Numbered from the stretch's first letter, positions 1-9,475 are shown. The stretch is DNA of 64,000 nt from an uncultured Clostridia bacterium (GCA_947625025.1 CANQMQ010000002.1:30348-94347); one strand, 5' to 3'. The notes: generated by a model not told the origin, from the sequence alone. Program-made: numbers and translations.

Positions 1-801
1 CCCCTCAAACACATCAATCAGCCGCCCCTCGTATTATACGGAAAGGGGAGAAGGGAACTTCTATCCCGCCCTAAGTTCTGCATCGTGGGCTCCCGCATCA
101 TCCCGCCGTGGGCGGCAAAGCTCGGGAAGGGCATTGCGGAAGAGCTCTCCGCGCGGTTTGCCATCGTAACGGGGCTTGCGGAGGGGGGAGACCTCGCCGC
201 CATCGAGGGGGCCTTAAGCTCGGGCAACCTCATCTCCGTGCTCCCCTGCGGCCTGACGGAGTGTTACCCCGCCGCCCATGCCAACCTGAAGGCGCGTATC
301 GCCGAGCAAGGCCTGCTCCTTTCCGAGCTCCTTCCGGGGGAACCTGCAAAGAAGTATTCCTTCCATGCGCGGAACCGCCTGCTCGCGGGCCTTTCGGAGG
401 GCGTTCTGGTGCTCTCTGCGGCCAAGCGGAGCGGGACGCTCATTACGGCGAGCTGTGCGCTCGACTTCGGGCGGGACCTCTTCGCCCTTCCGCACAACGT
501 GGGCGCTCTCCAGGGGGAGGGGTGTAACGACCTCATCAAGCGGGGCGCATACCTCGTGACGGAGGCCTCGGATATCCTCTCGGTGTACGGCTTTACGTCT
601 ACAAAGAGACAGAAGATAGAACTCAGTGATGAGGAGCGCGAAGTCGTATTCGTGCTCCGCGACTATGGGGAGATGCACCTTGCAGAGATCGCATCGCGGC
701 TCCACAGGCCGGTTGCCGTCGTCTCCGCCGTGCTCTCATCCCTCGAAATCAAGGGCGTTGCCGTGAAGGCAGGTGCCAACCGCTACGCCGTCGTCTTATA
801 A
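1..801 (+). CDS. dprA: DNA-processing protein DprA/Smf (5' end outside window)
   Basis: The reading frame is open from base 1, so this is the last 266 residues of a longer protein. DprA binds single-stranded DNA and loads RecA during natural transformation. The visible part starts just before the Rossmann-like core: 'PPLVLYGKG', then 'FCIVGSRIIPPWA', then 'IVTGLAEGGDLAAIEGAL', which match the family's G-S-R and S/T-G-x-A-x-G-x-D blocks. The last 60 or so residues (from about base 620) look like the C-terminal winged-helix domain. In the usual order dprA precedes topA, as here, 30 bases downstream. The family usually has GID where this protein has GGD. Assignment is firm; the N-terminal SAM-like region is simply not in the window. 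Confidence 0.93.
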   Translation, partial: PLKHINQPPLVLYGKGRRELLSRPKFCIVGSRIIPPWAAKLGKGIAEELSARFAIVTGLAEGGDLAAIEGALSSGNLISVLPCGLTECYPAAHANLKARIAEQGLLLSELLPGEPAKKYSFHARNRLLAGLSEGVLVLSAAKRSGTLITASCALDFGRDLFALPHNVGALQGEGCNDLIKRGAYLVTEASDILSVYGFTSTKRQKIELSDEEREVVFVLRDYGEMHLAEIASRLHRPVAVVSAVLSSLEIKGVAVKAGANRYAVVL

Positions 802-831
802 ACCAAGCAACCAAACTATAGTGAGGCAGAA

Positions 832-3048
832 ATGGATCTGATCATCGTGGAGTCACCCTCCAAAGCAAAGACAATCGCAAGGTATCTCAAGGGAAAGTAT
901 CGCGTAGACGCCTCAAACGGCCACATCCGCGATCTCCCGCAGAAGAAGCTCGGCGTCTCCGTAGAGAAGAACTACGAGCCGAGATACGTCACCTCTCCCG
1001 GGAAAGAGGAAATCATTCGCCGCCTCACGGAGGAGGCCAAGAAGGCGGATAAGGTGTACCTCGCAACCGACCCCGACCGCGAAGGCGAGGCTATCTCATG
1101 GCACTTGCAGACGGTGTTGGGGCTTCCCGAGGATGGGGAAAACCGCATCGAATTCAATGAAATTTCCCCGAAGGCGGTGTATTACGCCCTCGAGCACCCC
1201 CGTAAGATCAACTACAACCTCGTAGACGCCCAACAGGCGAGGAGGGTCTTAGACCGCCTCGTGGGCTATAAGCTCTCGCCTCTTCTCAATAACAAGATCC
1301 AGAACGGGCTCTCCGCAGGGCGGGTGCAATCGGTTGCCCTCCGCCTCGTCGTCGAGCGGGAGCGTGAGATACAGGCGTTCGTCCCCGAAGAGTATTGGAC
1401 GATCGCGGCCGAACTTCGGGAAGCGGGTGGAAAGAGCGCTCCCTTCCGCGCCCTGCTCGAAAAGAGAAAGGGAAAGAAGTTCAAGGTAACAAGCAAGGAA
1501 GAGGCGGATGCTGTGCTCGCCGCCCTCAAAGAGGGGAGGTATACGGTTGCGGGCGTAAAGAAATCGGTTGCCAAATCGCATGCGCCCGCCCCGTTCACGA
1601 CGAGCACCCTTCAGCAGGATGCCTCCAACAAGCTCGGGCTCTCCGCGCCCGAAACCATGCTGATGGCCCAGCACCTCTATGAGGGTATGGACCTCGAGGG
1701 GGAGGGGCATGTCGCATTCGTCACCTATATCCGTACCGATTCCACCCGCGTCTCCGCCGATGCCCAACAGGCCGCACGGCAGTACATTGCGGAGAAGTAC
1801 GGCAAGGAATACCTGCCCGAAAAACCCAACTACTATGCCTCCAAGAAGGGAGCGCAGGATGCCCATGAGGCCATCCGCCCCATCGACCTCGAGCGCACCC
1901 CCGAATCGGTGAAGAAGCTCTTGGATCGCAAGCATTACAACGTCTACAAGCTCATCTACGACCGCTTCATCGCCTCCCAAATGGCGGAAGCGCAGTACGA
2001 CGTCATGCAAATCGAGATCGAAAACGGCAGTTACGGCTTCAAGGCGAGCGGCCGTGCGCTCAGATTTGCAGGGTTTACGCGGGTGTATGCCGACTTCCGT
2101 AACAATGAGGAGGAGGAAGAGAAGGGGCTCCTGCCCGCCCTCGAGGAGGGGACGGGGCTCGAAGAGCAGTCCATCTCCGCAGAACAGAAGTTCACCAAGC
2201 CTCCCATCCGCTATACCGATGCCTCCCTCGTCAAGGCCATGGAAGATAAGGGCATCGGCCGCCCTTCGACGTATGCCTCCATTATCTCCGTGCTCACGAA
2301 GAGAAAGTATGTGGAGAAGGACGGAAAATACATGAAGCCGACCGAAATTGCGTACCGTATCACGGACATGCTGGTGCAGTATTTCACCGACGTCATGGAT
2401 GTGGGCTTCACGGCAGACATGGAGGAGAAGCTCGATGAGATAGAGGACGGCGGCAAGGATTGGAGGAGCATCATCGCGGCGTTCTATCCGCCCTTCGAAG
2501 AGAAGCTCCGCTTTGCCTCCACCGATGGGGATGAGCTCACCGATATCACCTGCCCCAAGTGCGGGCACCCCATGGTGAGAAAGACGGGCAAGTACGGAAA
2601 GTACCTCGCCTGCTCCAACTACCCCGCCTGCTCCAACATCGTGAGTGAGGGGGAGGCCGAAGTCTCCACCACGCCCTGCCCCAAGTGCGGGGAGATGATG
2701 GTCGTCAAGATGGGCCGCTACGGCAAATTCCTCGCCTGCCCCAACTATCCTACCTGTAAATCTACCCTTCCCTACGGTACCCCCGAAGAGAAGGAGGAAA
2801 TTTTTGAGGGCATTTGCCCCGAGTGCGGCAAGCCCACCAAGCGGCTTCGTACCCGCAAGGGCAAGACGTATTACGGCTGCAGCGGGTATCCCGCCTGCAA
2901 GTTCATGAGTTGGGATATCCCCACGGGGGAGAAGTGCCCCAAGTGCCGGGCGGCGCTCGTGAGGTCCCCCCGCGGCACGGTGAAGTGTTCGGGGAAGGAT
3001 TGCGATTACCGCATCCCCGCCACCCGCAAACCCAAGGAGAAGAAGTGA
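832..3048 (+). CDS. topA: DNA topoisomerase I (type IA)
   Basis: Relaxes negative supercoils through a transient 5'-phosphotyrosine link. The Toprim domain is at residues 1-115 with the metal motif DPDREGE at about 81-87. The active-site tyrosine is Y299 in 'FVTYIRTDSTRVS'. The C-terminus carries four consecutive C4 zinc ribbons (CPKCG...CSNYPAC, CPKCG...CPNYPTC, CPECG...CSGYPAC, CPKC...CSGKDC). The 738-residue length is ordinary for a four-ribbon Firmicute TopA. The stop codon overlaps the trmFO start, so the two are translationally coupled. Confidence 0.97.
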   Translation: MDLIIVESPSKAKTIARYLKGKYRVDASNGHIRDLPQKKLGVSVEKNYEPRYVTSPGKEEIIRRLTEEAKKADKVYLATDPDREGEAISWHLQTVLGLPEDGENRIEFNEISPKAVYYALEHPRKINYNLVDAQQARRVLDRLVGYKLSPLLNNKIQNGLSAGRVQSVALRLVVEREREIQAFVPEEYWTIAAELREAGGKSAPFRALLEKRKGKKFKVTSKEEADAVLAALKEGRYTVAGVKKSVAKSHAPAPFTTSTLQQDASNKLGLSAPETMLMAQHLYEGMDLEGEGHVAFVTYIRTDSTRVSADAQQAARQYIAEKYGKEYLPEKPNYYASKKGAQDAHEAIRPIDLERTPESVKKLLDRKHYNVYKLIYDRFIASQMAEAQYDVMQIEIENGSYGFKASGRALRFAGFTRVYADFRNNEEEEEKGLLPALEEGTGLEEQSISAEQKFTKPPIRYTDASLVKAMEDKGIGRPSTYASIISVLTKRKYVEKDGKYMKPTEIAYRITDMLVQYFTDVMDVGFTADMEEKLDEIEDGGKDWRSIIAAFYPPFEEKLRFASTDGDELTDITCPKCGHPMVRKTGKYGKYLACSNYPACSNIVSEGEAEVSTTPCPKCGEMMVVKMGRYGKFLACPNYPTCKSTLPYGTPEEKEEIFEGICPECGKPTKRLRTRKGKTYYGCSGYPACKFMSWDIPTGEKCPKCRAALVRSPRGTVKCSGKDCDYRIPATRKPKEKK

Positions 3049-4328
3049 GCATCCGCGTCATCGGCGCGGGGCTTGCAGGCTGTGAGGCGGCATACTTTCT
3101 CGCAGAGCAGGGCATTGAAGTCGAACTCGTGGATATGAAGCCCCGCCTCACCCCCGCCCACAAGAGCGAAGATTTCTGCGAACTCGTGTGCTCCAATTCC
3201 TTGAAGAGCGACGATGTTTACGGCAACGCCTGCGGCCTTCTGAAGGAAGAGATGCGCCGCTTGGGTTCGCTTACGATGGCGGCGGCGGAGGTTGCACGCG
3301 TCCCCGCGGGCGGCGCCCTTGCCGTGGATCGGGAGAAGTTCTCCGCCTTTGTCACCCAAAAAATCAGAAATCACCCGAAGATCTCCTGCCGTTCGGAGCT
3401 CGTTGAGCATCTTCCCGCGCGCGGGATCGTGGCAACGGGGCCCCTCACTTCGGGCGGCCTCGCTTCGGAGATCGCAAACCTCGGTTCTCTTCACTTCTAC
3501 GACGCCTCCGCACCCATCATTTCGGCGGAGAGCGTCGATTTTTCGTGTGCATTCACGCAGGACCGCTACGGCAGGGGCACGGGGGACTATATCAACTGCC
3601 CGATGGATAGGGCGCAGTACGAGGCCTTCCTCGATGCCCTGCTTTCGGCGGAGCGGGTGGTGTTGCACGATTTCGAGAAGGCGGAGATCTTTGAGGGGTG
3701 CATGCCCCTCGAAGTGATGGCGGCGCGGGGGAGAGATACCCTCCGCTTCGGGCCCTTCAAGCCCGTGGGCCTCGCATGGGAGGGCGGGCGGCCGTACGCC
3801 GTGCTCCAACTCAGGAAGGAGAATGCGGCGGGCACGAGCTTGGGGCTCGTGGGCTGCCAGACCAACCTCAAATTCGGGGAACAGAAGCGGGTGTTCTCGA
3901 TGATCCCCGCCCTAAAGCATGCCGAATTCGAGCGGTACGGCGTCATGCACCGCAATTCCTACCTCGAGGCGCCCCGCACCCTGAATGAAGATCTCTCCGC
4001 AAAGAGCAACCCCGATCTCTTCTTCGCGGGGCAGATCACGGGGGTGGAGGGCTACGTCGAAAGTGCGGCCATGGGGCTTCTATGTGGGTATCATGTCCGA
4101 AACAGACTGCTCAAAAAGCCTCCCGTCCTCCCGCCCCCCACCACGGTATTGGGGGCGCTTTGCCGCTACCTCGTCACCCCGAACAAGGATTTTCAGCCCA
4201 TGAATGCCAACTACGGCATCTTGGAGGGGGGATACGAAGGGGTGCGCGATAAGAAGGAGCGCAAGCGGCTCATGGGGCTGCGTGCCCTCGAGGCCATAGA
4301 AACATTCAGGGCGGAGGCGCTCGGATAA
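3045..4328 (+). CDS. trmFO: TrmFO, folate/FAD-dependent tRNA U54 methyltransferase
   Basis: Makes m5U54 (ribothymidine) in the tRNA T-loop using methylenetetrahydrofolate and FADH2. The start is GTG at 3045, overlapping the topA stop (GTGA), and begins with the FAD motif 'GAGLAGCEAAYFLAEQG'. Family landmarks are 'CELVCSNSLKS' and 'GTGDYINCPM', which contain the two cysteines implicated in catalysis in studied homologues. At 427 residues it is close to the usual 435. An open frame extends upstream inside topA but has no homology there, so the GTG is preferred. A terminator follows directly. Confidence 0.96.
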   Translation: MSIRVIGAGLAGCEAAYFLAEQGIEVELVDMKPRLTPAHKSEDFCELVCSNSLKSDDVYGNACGLLKEEMRRLGSLTMAAAEVARVPAGGALAVDREKFSAFVTQKIRNHPKISCRSELVEHLPARGIVATGPLTSGGLASEIANLGSLHFYDASAPIISAESVDFSCAFTQDRYGRGTGDYINCPMDRAQYEAFLDALLSAERVVLHDFEKAEIFEGCMPLEVMAARGRDTLRFGPFKPVGLAWEGGRPYAVLQLRKENAAGTSLGLVGCQTNLKFGEQKRVFSMIPALKHAEFERYGVMHRNSYLEAPRTLNEDLSAKSNPDLFFAGQITGVEGYVESAAMGLLCGYHVRNRLLKKPPVLPPPTTVLGALCRYLVTPNKDFQPMNANYGILEGGYEGVRDKKERKRLMGLRALEAIETFRAEALG

Positions 4329-4337
4329 AAAATTTTC

Positions 4338-4364
4338 AAAAGGGCGTTTGATACCGCCCTTTTT
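4338..4364 (+). terminator. Terminator after trmFO
   Basis: Stem AAAAGGGCG (4338-4346) and CGCCCTTTT (4355-4363) with an 8-base loop, merging into a T-run. It separates dprA-topA-trmFO from hslVU. Confidence 0.85.
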
Positions 4365-4413
4365 CGGTTACATTTAAGTAACGGGAATACAATTACCGAT
4401 AAGGAGTTTACCA

Positions 4414-4947
4414 ATGGAATTTCGCGGAACTACCATTTGTGCCGTCAAGCGGGGCGGCGTCACGGCGATCGCGGGCGACGGGCAGGTGACGATGGGTGAA
4501 AGCGTCGTCTTTAAGAACAATGCCGTAAAAGTGCGCAGGATCTACGGCGGGAAGGTGATTTTGGGCTTTGCGGGGTCGGTAACCGATGCCTTCTCCCTCT
4601 CCGAACGCTTTGAGGGCATGCTGAATAAGTTTGCGGGCAACCTCATGCGCTCGGCGGTGGAGCTCGCCGATCTCTGGCGCTCGGATAAGATCGGGCGGCG
4701 GCTCGACGCCATGCTCATCGCCGCGGATAAGGATACCCTTCTCATCCTTTCGGGTACGGGGGAAGTCATTGAACCCGATGAGGGGATTTGCGCCATCGGG
4801 AGCGGCGGTAACTACGCCCTCGCCGCGGCAAGGGCCCTCATGCAGAACACCGAATTCTCCGCAGAAGAGATCGCAAGAAAATCCTTGAAGATCGCAAGCG
4901 AAATTTGCGTATACACCAACGACCACATCCTCTGTGAGACGGTCTGA
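4414..4947 (+). CDS. hslV: HslV (ClpQ) protease subunit
   Basis: Threonine peptidase of the HslVU (ClpYQ) complex. The mature N-terminal threonine is expected at T6 of '[11 protein letters not shown]', so a five-residue propeptide is removed. The proteasome-beta fold is recognisable from '[10 protein letters not shown]', '[10 protein letters not shown]', '[12 protein letters not shown]' and '[16 protein letters not shown]'. The 177-residue length is normal. SD AAGGAG lies at 4401-4406. hslU follows 14 bases downstream with its own SD, so the two form an operon. A plausible -10 box (TACAAT, 4388-4393) sits between the trmFO terminator and the gene, with no good -35. Confidence 0.96.
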   Translation: MEFRGTTICAVKRGGVTAIAGDGQVTMGESVVFKNNAVKVRRIYGGKVILGFAGSVTDAFSLSERFEGMLNKFAGNLMRSAVELADLWRSDKIGRRLDAMLIAADKDTLLILSGTGEVIEPDEGICAIGSGGNYALAAARALMQNTEFSAEEIARKSLKIASEICVYTNDHILCETV

Positions 4948-4961
4948 AGGGAGGTACCGAG

Positions 4962-6269
4962 ATGGATTTAACGCCCAAACAAATCGTAAACGAACTCAAT
5001 AAGCACATCATCGGGCAGGATGAAGCCAAGAAAGCGGTGGCCATCGCCCTCCGCAACCGCTACCGCCGCGCCCAGCTCTCCCCCGAGATGCGGGAGGAAA
5101 TTACCCCCAAGAACATCATCATGAAGGGGCCTACGGGCGTCGGCAAGACGGAGATCGCAAGGCGCCTTGCAAAGCTCGTGAAGGCGCCCTTCGTCAAGGT
5201 AGAGGCCACCAAGTATACCGAAGTCGGCTACGTCGGAAAGGATGTGGAGGGCATGGTGCGCGACCTCGTGGAGTGCGCCGTCCGCCTCGTCAAGGATGAA
5301 AAGACGGCAGAGGTCAACGCCAAGGCCACCGAGGCCGCCGAGCAGCACATGGTAAAGCTGCTTGCCGAGATCAAGAAGGAGGATAGGGGAGAGCTCGACC
5401 GCAAAATCTTCGAGAAGAACCTCCTCGATTCCCTCCGCAAAGGGGTATACGACAACTTAGTCATTGAAGCCGAAGTGCGCGATGAACCCAAGACGATGGA
5501 ACTCGTTCCCGGGGGCGCCGCCATCAACCTCGGCTCCATCTTCGGGGACATGCTTCCCTCCAAGAAAAAGAAGCGCAAGCTCACCGTGAAGGAGGCGATG
5601 CGCATGTTCGTCGCCGAGGAGGCCGATAAGCTCATCGACGACGACGCCGTCACCGAAGAGGCCCTGCGCCGTGCCGAGAACGACGGCATCATCTTCATCG
5701 ACGAAATCGATAAAATTGCGGGAAAGGAGAGCACGTCGGGCGTAGATGTCTCCCGTGAAGGGGTGCAGCGGGATATCCTTCCCATCGTGGAGGGGAGCAC
5801 CGTCATGACGAAGTACGGCCCCGTAAAGACGGACTACATGCTCTTCATCGCCGCGGGCGCCTTCCATGTGGCAAGGGTGGAGGACCTCATTCCCGAGCTC
5901 CAGGGCAGGTTCCCCGTCTCGGTAGAGCTCTCCTCCCTCACCAAGGAGGACTTCATCAAGATCCTCACCAACACCGAGCACTCCCTCACCCAACAGTACG
6001 CCGTTCTGCTTGCGGTGGACAACGTAGACCTTACCTTCACCCCCGATGCCATTGAGGCCATTGCGGAGATCTCCGAAGAGATCAACATGACGAGTGAGGA
6101 CATCGGCGCCCGCAGGCTGCACACCGTGATGGAATACCTGCTCGAGGATATCTCCTACAATGCGGGCGGCGGGCACCCCCTGGTGCAGGTGGAGATCAAC
6201 CGCGCCTACGTCGAGGAGCACCTCAAGAACATGACGCGGGATCGGAACCTCAAAAAGTACGTCTTATAA
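4962..6269 (+). CDS. hslU: HslU (ClpY) unfoldase ATPase
   Basis: AAA+ partner of HslV that unfolds and threads substrates. Walker A is GPTGVGKT (about residues 53-60), the pore loop is GYVG in 'YTEVGYVGKDVEG', and Walker B is in 'IIFIDEIDKI'. The I-domain insertion lies between them, and the protein ends in the hydrophobic 'KKYVL' tail that docks into HslV. Length 435 is typical. In many Firmicutes codY follows hslU; here a terminator and then an FtsK-like gene follow instead. Confidence 0.97.
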   Translation: MDLTPKQIVNELNKHIIGQDEAKKAVAIALRNRYRRAQLSPEMREEITPKNIIMKGPTGVGKTEIARRLAKLVKAPFVKVEATKYTEVGYVGKDVEGMVRDLVECAVRLVKDEKTAEVNAKATEAAEQHMVKLLAEIKKEDRGELDRKIFEKNLLDSLRKGVYDNLVIEAEVRDEPKTMELVPGGAAINLGSIFGDMLPSKKKKRKLTVKEAMRMFVAEEADKLIDDDAVTEEALRRAENDGIIFIDEIDKIAGKESTSGVDVSREGVQRDILPIVEGSTVMTKYGPVKTDYMLFIAAGAFHVARVEDLIPELQGRFPVSVELSSLTKEDFIKILTNTEHSLTQQYAVLLAVDNVDLTFTPDAIEAIAEISEEINMTSEDIGARRLHTVMEYLLEDISYNAGGGHPLVQVEINRAYVEEHLKNMTRDRNLKKYVL

Positions 6270-6273
6270 CATC

Positions 6274-6300
6274 GAAAAGAGGGAATTCTCCCTCTTTTTT
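6274..6300 (+). terminator. Terminator after hslU
   Basis: Perfect stem AGAGGGA (6278-6284) and TCCCTCT (6289-6295), ATTC loop, followed by a T-run. Confidence 0.9.
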
Positions 6301-6312
6301 CGTGTTACCGAT

Positions 6313-6341
6313 TGACTTTCTCCCCGCGGGCGTTGTATAAT
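6313..6341 (+). promoter_or_regulatory. Promoter of the FtsK-like gene
   Basis: TTGACT (6313-6318), 17-bp spacer, TATAAT (6336-6341). The expected transcription start is about 6348, only 5 bases before ATG 6353, so the message should be essentially leaderless. Confidence 0.85.
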
Positions 6342-6352
6342 ATTCGTTGCAA

Positions 6353-7831
6353 ATGAAAGAAGAAAAACGGCTCAAGAGCAAGCATCCCGTCTCCCTCTCC
6401 TACGGAAAGGCGGACGGAGCATGGAAGCGGGAGGAAAATCTCATCCCCTTCCTTCCCTATGCGCCGCCCCCCTACGAGCTCTATCTTCCTCCCGCACTGC
6501 CGCCGCTTGCGGAGGAGGAGCGTGACCATGTCAACGCCCTTGCGGCACAGTTTTTCGGGACGACGGCGGGCGGAAGGCCGCTCTGTATCCTGCGGAGGGA
6601 CGAATTCTGCTACTATGCGGCAGTGGGGCAGAACCGCTGCGACCGCAGGACGGCGGAGGAATTTGCCTCCCGTCTCGGTTGGCCCGCATGGGTCTGTGAA
6701 CGGGAGGGGATCACCCATATCGACTTCCGTCCGCCGAGCCTCAGAAGGCTGCTCATCGGCGATGTCCTGCACAACCTTCCCCATTTCAGGGAGGCGGGGG
6801 ACCCATGCCGTCGGGCGCCGTATACCGATCTGCATGTCGCGCTCGGCGCAGCCGGGGAGCGGGTACGCTTCCTCGATTTCGCCCAAACCCCCTTCTTGCT
6901 TGCGGGTGCGGAGGATGTTCGGCAGGTGCGGGAGATCTGCGATGCCGTCCTTCTCGGCCTCATGAATGAATTCAGCCCGTACGACGTCCGCTTCCTCCTG
7001 CTCTCCACGACGGGCGGATTTCGGAGCTATGCGGGCATTCCGCACCTGCTCCTGCCCCCCGCGTATGAGCGGGAAGGGGTGCTCCGCGCCCTCCGCTGGG
7101 CGATTTCGGAGGTGGAGCGGCGGTACGAATTGTTTCACCTCGAACGGGCGGAATCTCCCGTGTGGAACATCGACCGCTACAACGAGCGCCATAAGACGGA
7201 CGGCAAAGCGCTTTACCGTGTCTTTATCGTACTCGATGATTTGCCCTGTTGCAGCCAGGAGGGCATCCGCTCCCTCCGTAGGATCACCCAGAAGGGGCGG
7301 GCGGCGGGCATCTGCGTCCTCTTGGGGCTGAGTTCGGTGGGCATCATGGGCTTGCCCGAAGAGCTCCTCGCCAATTTCATGGGCAAACTCATGCTCCCCG
7401 CAGGTGCACCGCAGGCGAAGAAGCTCTTTGCGGAGGAAAGGGTGCCCGAGGAGAGCGATGAGGCCCTTTTAAGCATCATAGGCGAGGGCGTAGAGCGCAT
7501 CACGGTGCCGCAGGTGCCCGCCGCCCAACGGGATGCCGCGGTGAAGTTCTTGAGAAGCCGTATGCACCCGCACTATATCGAGATCGATGAGACCACCCGC
7601 TCTTCAGACGACGAGGTCCCCGAAAAATGGCTGCGGGCGCTCCGCTTCGTGGTGGAGACGGGGGAGGTCCACATCGAGGCCATCCATGACGTATGCGAAG
7701 TGGGCTATGCGGAATCGGGCAGAATTTTGGATTGGATGGAGTGGAACGGGTTCATCGGCCCCTTCCAAAAGATGCACCGCGACGTCTATTTGACCAAAGA
7801 ACGCCTCATTGAGCTATTCGGCGAAGAATAA
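6353..7831 (+). CDS. FtsK/SpoIIIE-like protein with degenerate motor
   Basis: About 492 residues from ATG 6353 (an in-frame TTG lies at 6347). The middle region follows the FtsK/SpoIIIE motor: 'FLLAG' (about residue 180), then the RecA-like 'SPYDVRFLLLS', 'YAGIPHLLLPPAYE' and 'ALRWAISEVERRYELF'. Where FtsK has the Walker A GATGSGKS, this protein has 'GAEDVRQVRE' (around residue 185), with no GK[ST]. Walker B is weakened to 'FIVLDDLP'. The C-terminus keeps a convincing gamma winged-helix domain (about residues 436-475, 'YAESGRILDWMEWNGFIGP'), which in FtsK reads KOPS/SRS DNA motifs. There are no N-terminal membrane helices. It probably cannot hydrolyse ATP as a translocase; a DNA-binding or decoy role is inference. 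It lies 10 bases upstream of hisS. Confidence 0.75.
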   Translation: MKEEKRLKSKHPVSLSYGKADGAWKREENLIPFLPYAPPPYELYLPPALPPLAEEERDHVNALAAQFFGTTAGGRPLCILRRDEFCYYAAVGQNRCDRRTAEEFASRLGWPAWVCEREGITHIDFRPPSLRRLLIGDVLHNLPHFREAGDPCRRAPYTDLHVALGAAGERVRFLDFAQTPFLLAGAEDVRQVREICDAVLLGLMNEFSPYDVRFLLLSTTGGFRSYAGIPHLLLPPAYEREGVLRALRWAISEVERRYELFHLERAESPVWNIDRYNERHKTDGKALYRVFIVLDDLPCCSQEGIRSLRRITQKGRAAGICVLLGLSSVGIMGLPEELLANFMGKLMLPAGAPQAKKLFAEERVPEESDEALLSIIGEGVERITVPQVPAAQRDAAVKFLRSRMHPHYIEIDETTRSSDDEVPEKWLRALRFVVETGEVHIEAIHDVCEVGYAESGRILDWMEWNGFIGPFQKMHRDVYLTKERLIELFGEE

Positions 7832-7841
7832 AGGAGACATC

Positions 7842-9098
7842 ATGATACAAATTCCCAAGGGCTGCAAGGATATCCTTCCCGCGCAGTCCAAGAAGTGGCA
7901 ATTCCTCGAGACAAAGGCACGGGCGGCGGCGGAGCAGTACGGCTTCCGCGAGATCCGCACCCCCGTATTCGAACATACCGAACTGTTTGCCCGCGGCGTC
8001 GGGGAGACGAGCGACGTCGTGACCAAGGAGATGTATACCTTCCTCGATAAGGGTGGGCGCTCTGTGACGCTCCGCCCCGAGGGGACGGCGGGGGTGGCGC
8101 GCGCCTTCCTCGAAAACGGATTGCAGGGGGGAGCGCTGCCCTTCAAGGCGTATTACCTCATCTCGGCCTTCCGCTACGAGCGGCCTCAGGCGGGGCGGCT
8201 GAGGGAATTCCATCAATTCGGTGCCGAGCTCTATGGCTCCGCGGCGCCCTACGCCGATGCCGAGACCATTTGTCTCGCGGATGGCTTCTTGCGCTCCATC
8301 GGGCTCAAAAAGTATGCCCTTGAGCTCAACTCTGTGGGTTGCCCCACCTGCCGCGCCGCCTATTCCAAGGCTCTCCGCGATTACTTCCGCCCGCACCTTG
8401 CCGAGATGTGCCCCGATTGCAACGTCCGCTTCGAGAAGAATCCGATGCGCATGCTCGATTGCAAGGTGGAGGAATGCAAGAAGTGGACGGCGGGCGCCCC
8501 CCGCATGCTCGATTACCTCTGCCCCGATTGCCGTGCCCACTTCGAAGAGGTGAAGGATTTACTCGACGGGGCGGGAATTTCGTATACCGTAAACCCCTCC
8601 ATCGTGCGCGGCCTCGATTACTACACCCGCACGGTGTTTGAATTCACTTCGGATGCCGCGGGTGCGCAGGGCACCATCCTCGGCGGCGGGAGATACGATG
8701 GGCTGCTCGCCCAGCTCGGAGAGGCCAACGTGCCCGCCGTGGGATTCGCGGCAGGCATGGAGCGGCTTCTCATGGTGATGGAGGCGGAGGGGGCACCCAT
8801 GCCCGAGGATGAGGGCATAAATTGCTACCTGCTCGGCATGGACGCGGCCTCCCGAAGCAGGGCATTCGTGCTCGCCGAGGAGCTCCGTGCTCACGGGATT
8901 TCCTGTGAGACGGACCTTGTGGGCCGCTCGGTGAAGGCGCAGTTCAAGTATGCGGATAAGCGGGGGGCCCGCTTCGTCGTCACCATCGGGCAAAATGAGC
9001 TCGAAGAGGGGGCGGCAGAGGTGAAGGATATGCGGGCTTCCTCTTCCGAACGCGTGAAATTCGAAGAACTTGCACAATACTTTATGATAAGGAGGTAA
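7842..9098 (+). CDS. hisS: Histidyl-tRNA synthetase
   Basis: Class II synthetase charging tRNA-His. Start ATG 7842 has SD AAGGAG at 7832-7836 and gives 'MIQIPKGCKDILPAQS', the normal N-terminus. Motif 2 is visible in 'SAFRYERPQAGRLREFHQFGAE'; the histidine-binding signature is 'GLDYYTRTVFEF', and motif 3 is 'GGGRYDGLLAQLG' to 'AAGMERLL'. Length is 418. The stop codon lies within the strong SD of the next gene, so trxA is translationally coupled. Confidence 0.97.
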   Translation: MIQIPKGCKDILPAQSKKWQFLETKARAAAEQYGFREIRTPVFEHTELFARGVGETSDVVTKEMYTFLDKGGRSVTLRPEGTAGVARAFLENGLQGGALPFKAYYLISAFRYERPQAGRLREFHQFGAELYGSAAPYADAETICLADGFLRSIGLKKYALELNSVGCPTCRAAYSKALRDYFRPHLAEMCPDCNVRFEKNPMRMLDCKVEECKKWTAGAPRMLDYLCPDCRAHFEEVKDLLDGAGISYTVNPSIVRGLDYYTRTVFEFTSDAAGAQGTILGGGRYDGLLAQLGEANVPAVGFAAGMERLLMVMEAEGAPMPEDEGINCYLLGMDAASRSRAFVLAEELRAHGISCETDLVGRSVKAQFKYADKRGARFVVTIGQNELEEGAAEVKDMRASSSERVKFEELAQYFMIRR

Positions 9099-9103
9099 CA
9101 AAG

Positions 9104-9424
9104 ATGGTAAGAGAAGTGAGCGGAGAAGAGCTCGACCAAATGGTGGGCGACGGCAAGACGGTGGTATGCGATTTCTTTGCAACGTGGTGCGGCCCGTGCA
9201 GAATGCTCTCTCCCGTGATGGAAAAACTTTCGGAAGAACTCAAAGACAGGGCGGAATTCGTGAAGGTCGATATTGATGAAAACGGAGACCTCGCGGCGTC
9301 CCTCGGCATCTTCTCCATCCCCGATGTTTGGGTATTCCGCGACGGAGGGGATTCGAGAGACCACAACTTGGGGTACCTTCCCGAAGACCAAATGCGGGAA
9401 TTCCTCGTAAACGCATTAAAGTAA
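9104..9424 (+). CDS. trxA: Thioredoxin
   Basis: Small disulfide reductase, 106 residues, with the WCGPC active site (about residues 28-32) and the family's cis-proline in 'FSIPDVWVF'. Most thioredoxins have IPT at that point; aspartate after the proline is unusual and could tune substrate choice. It has a very strong SD (AAGGAGG) overlapping the hisS stop. It is the last gene of the FtsK-like-hisS-trxA unit and is followed by a shared bidirectional terminator. Confidence 0.93.
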   Translation: MVREVSGEELDQMVGDGKTVVCDFFATWCGPCRMLSPVMEKLSEELKDRAEFVKVDIDENGDLAASLGIFSIPDVWVFRDGGDSRDHNLGYLPEDQMREFLVNALK

Positions 9425-9430
9425 TGAAAA

Positions 9431-9460
9431 ACGCCCGCCGAGCATGGCGGGCGTATTATT
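9431..9460. terminator. Bidirectional terminator between trxA and SRP RNA
   Basis: Nine-base stem ACGCCCGCC (9431-9439) and GGCGGGCGT (9446-9454). A T-rich run follows on the plus strand, and TTTTTCAT follows on the minus strand, so it can end both convergent transcripts. Confidence 0.85.
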
Positions 9461-9475
9461 TTCAAAAACTGTGAG

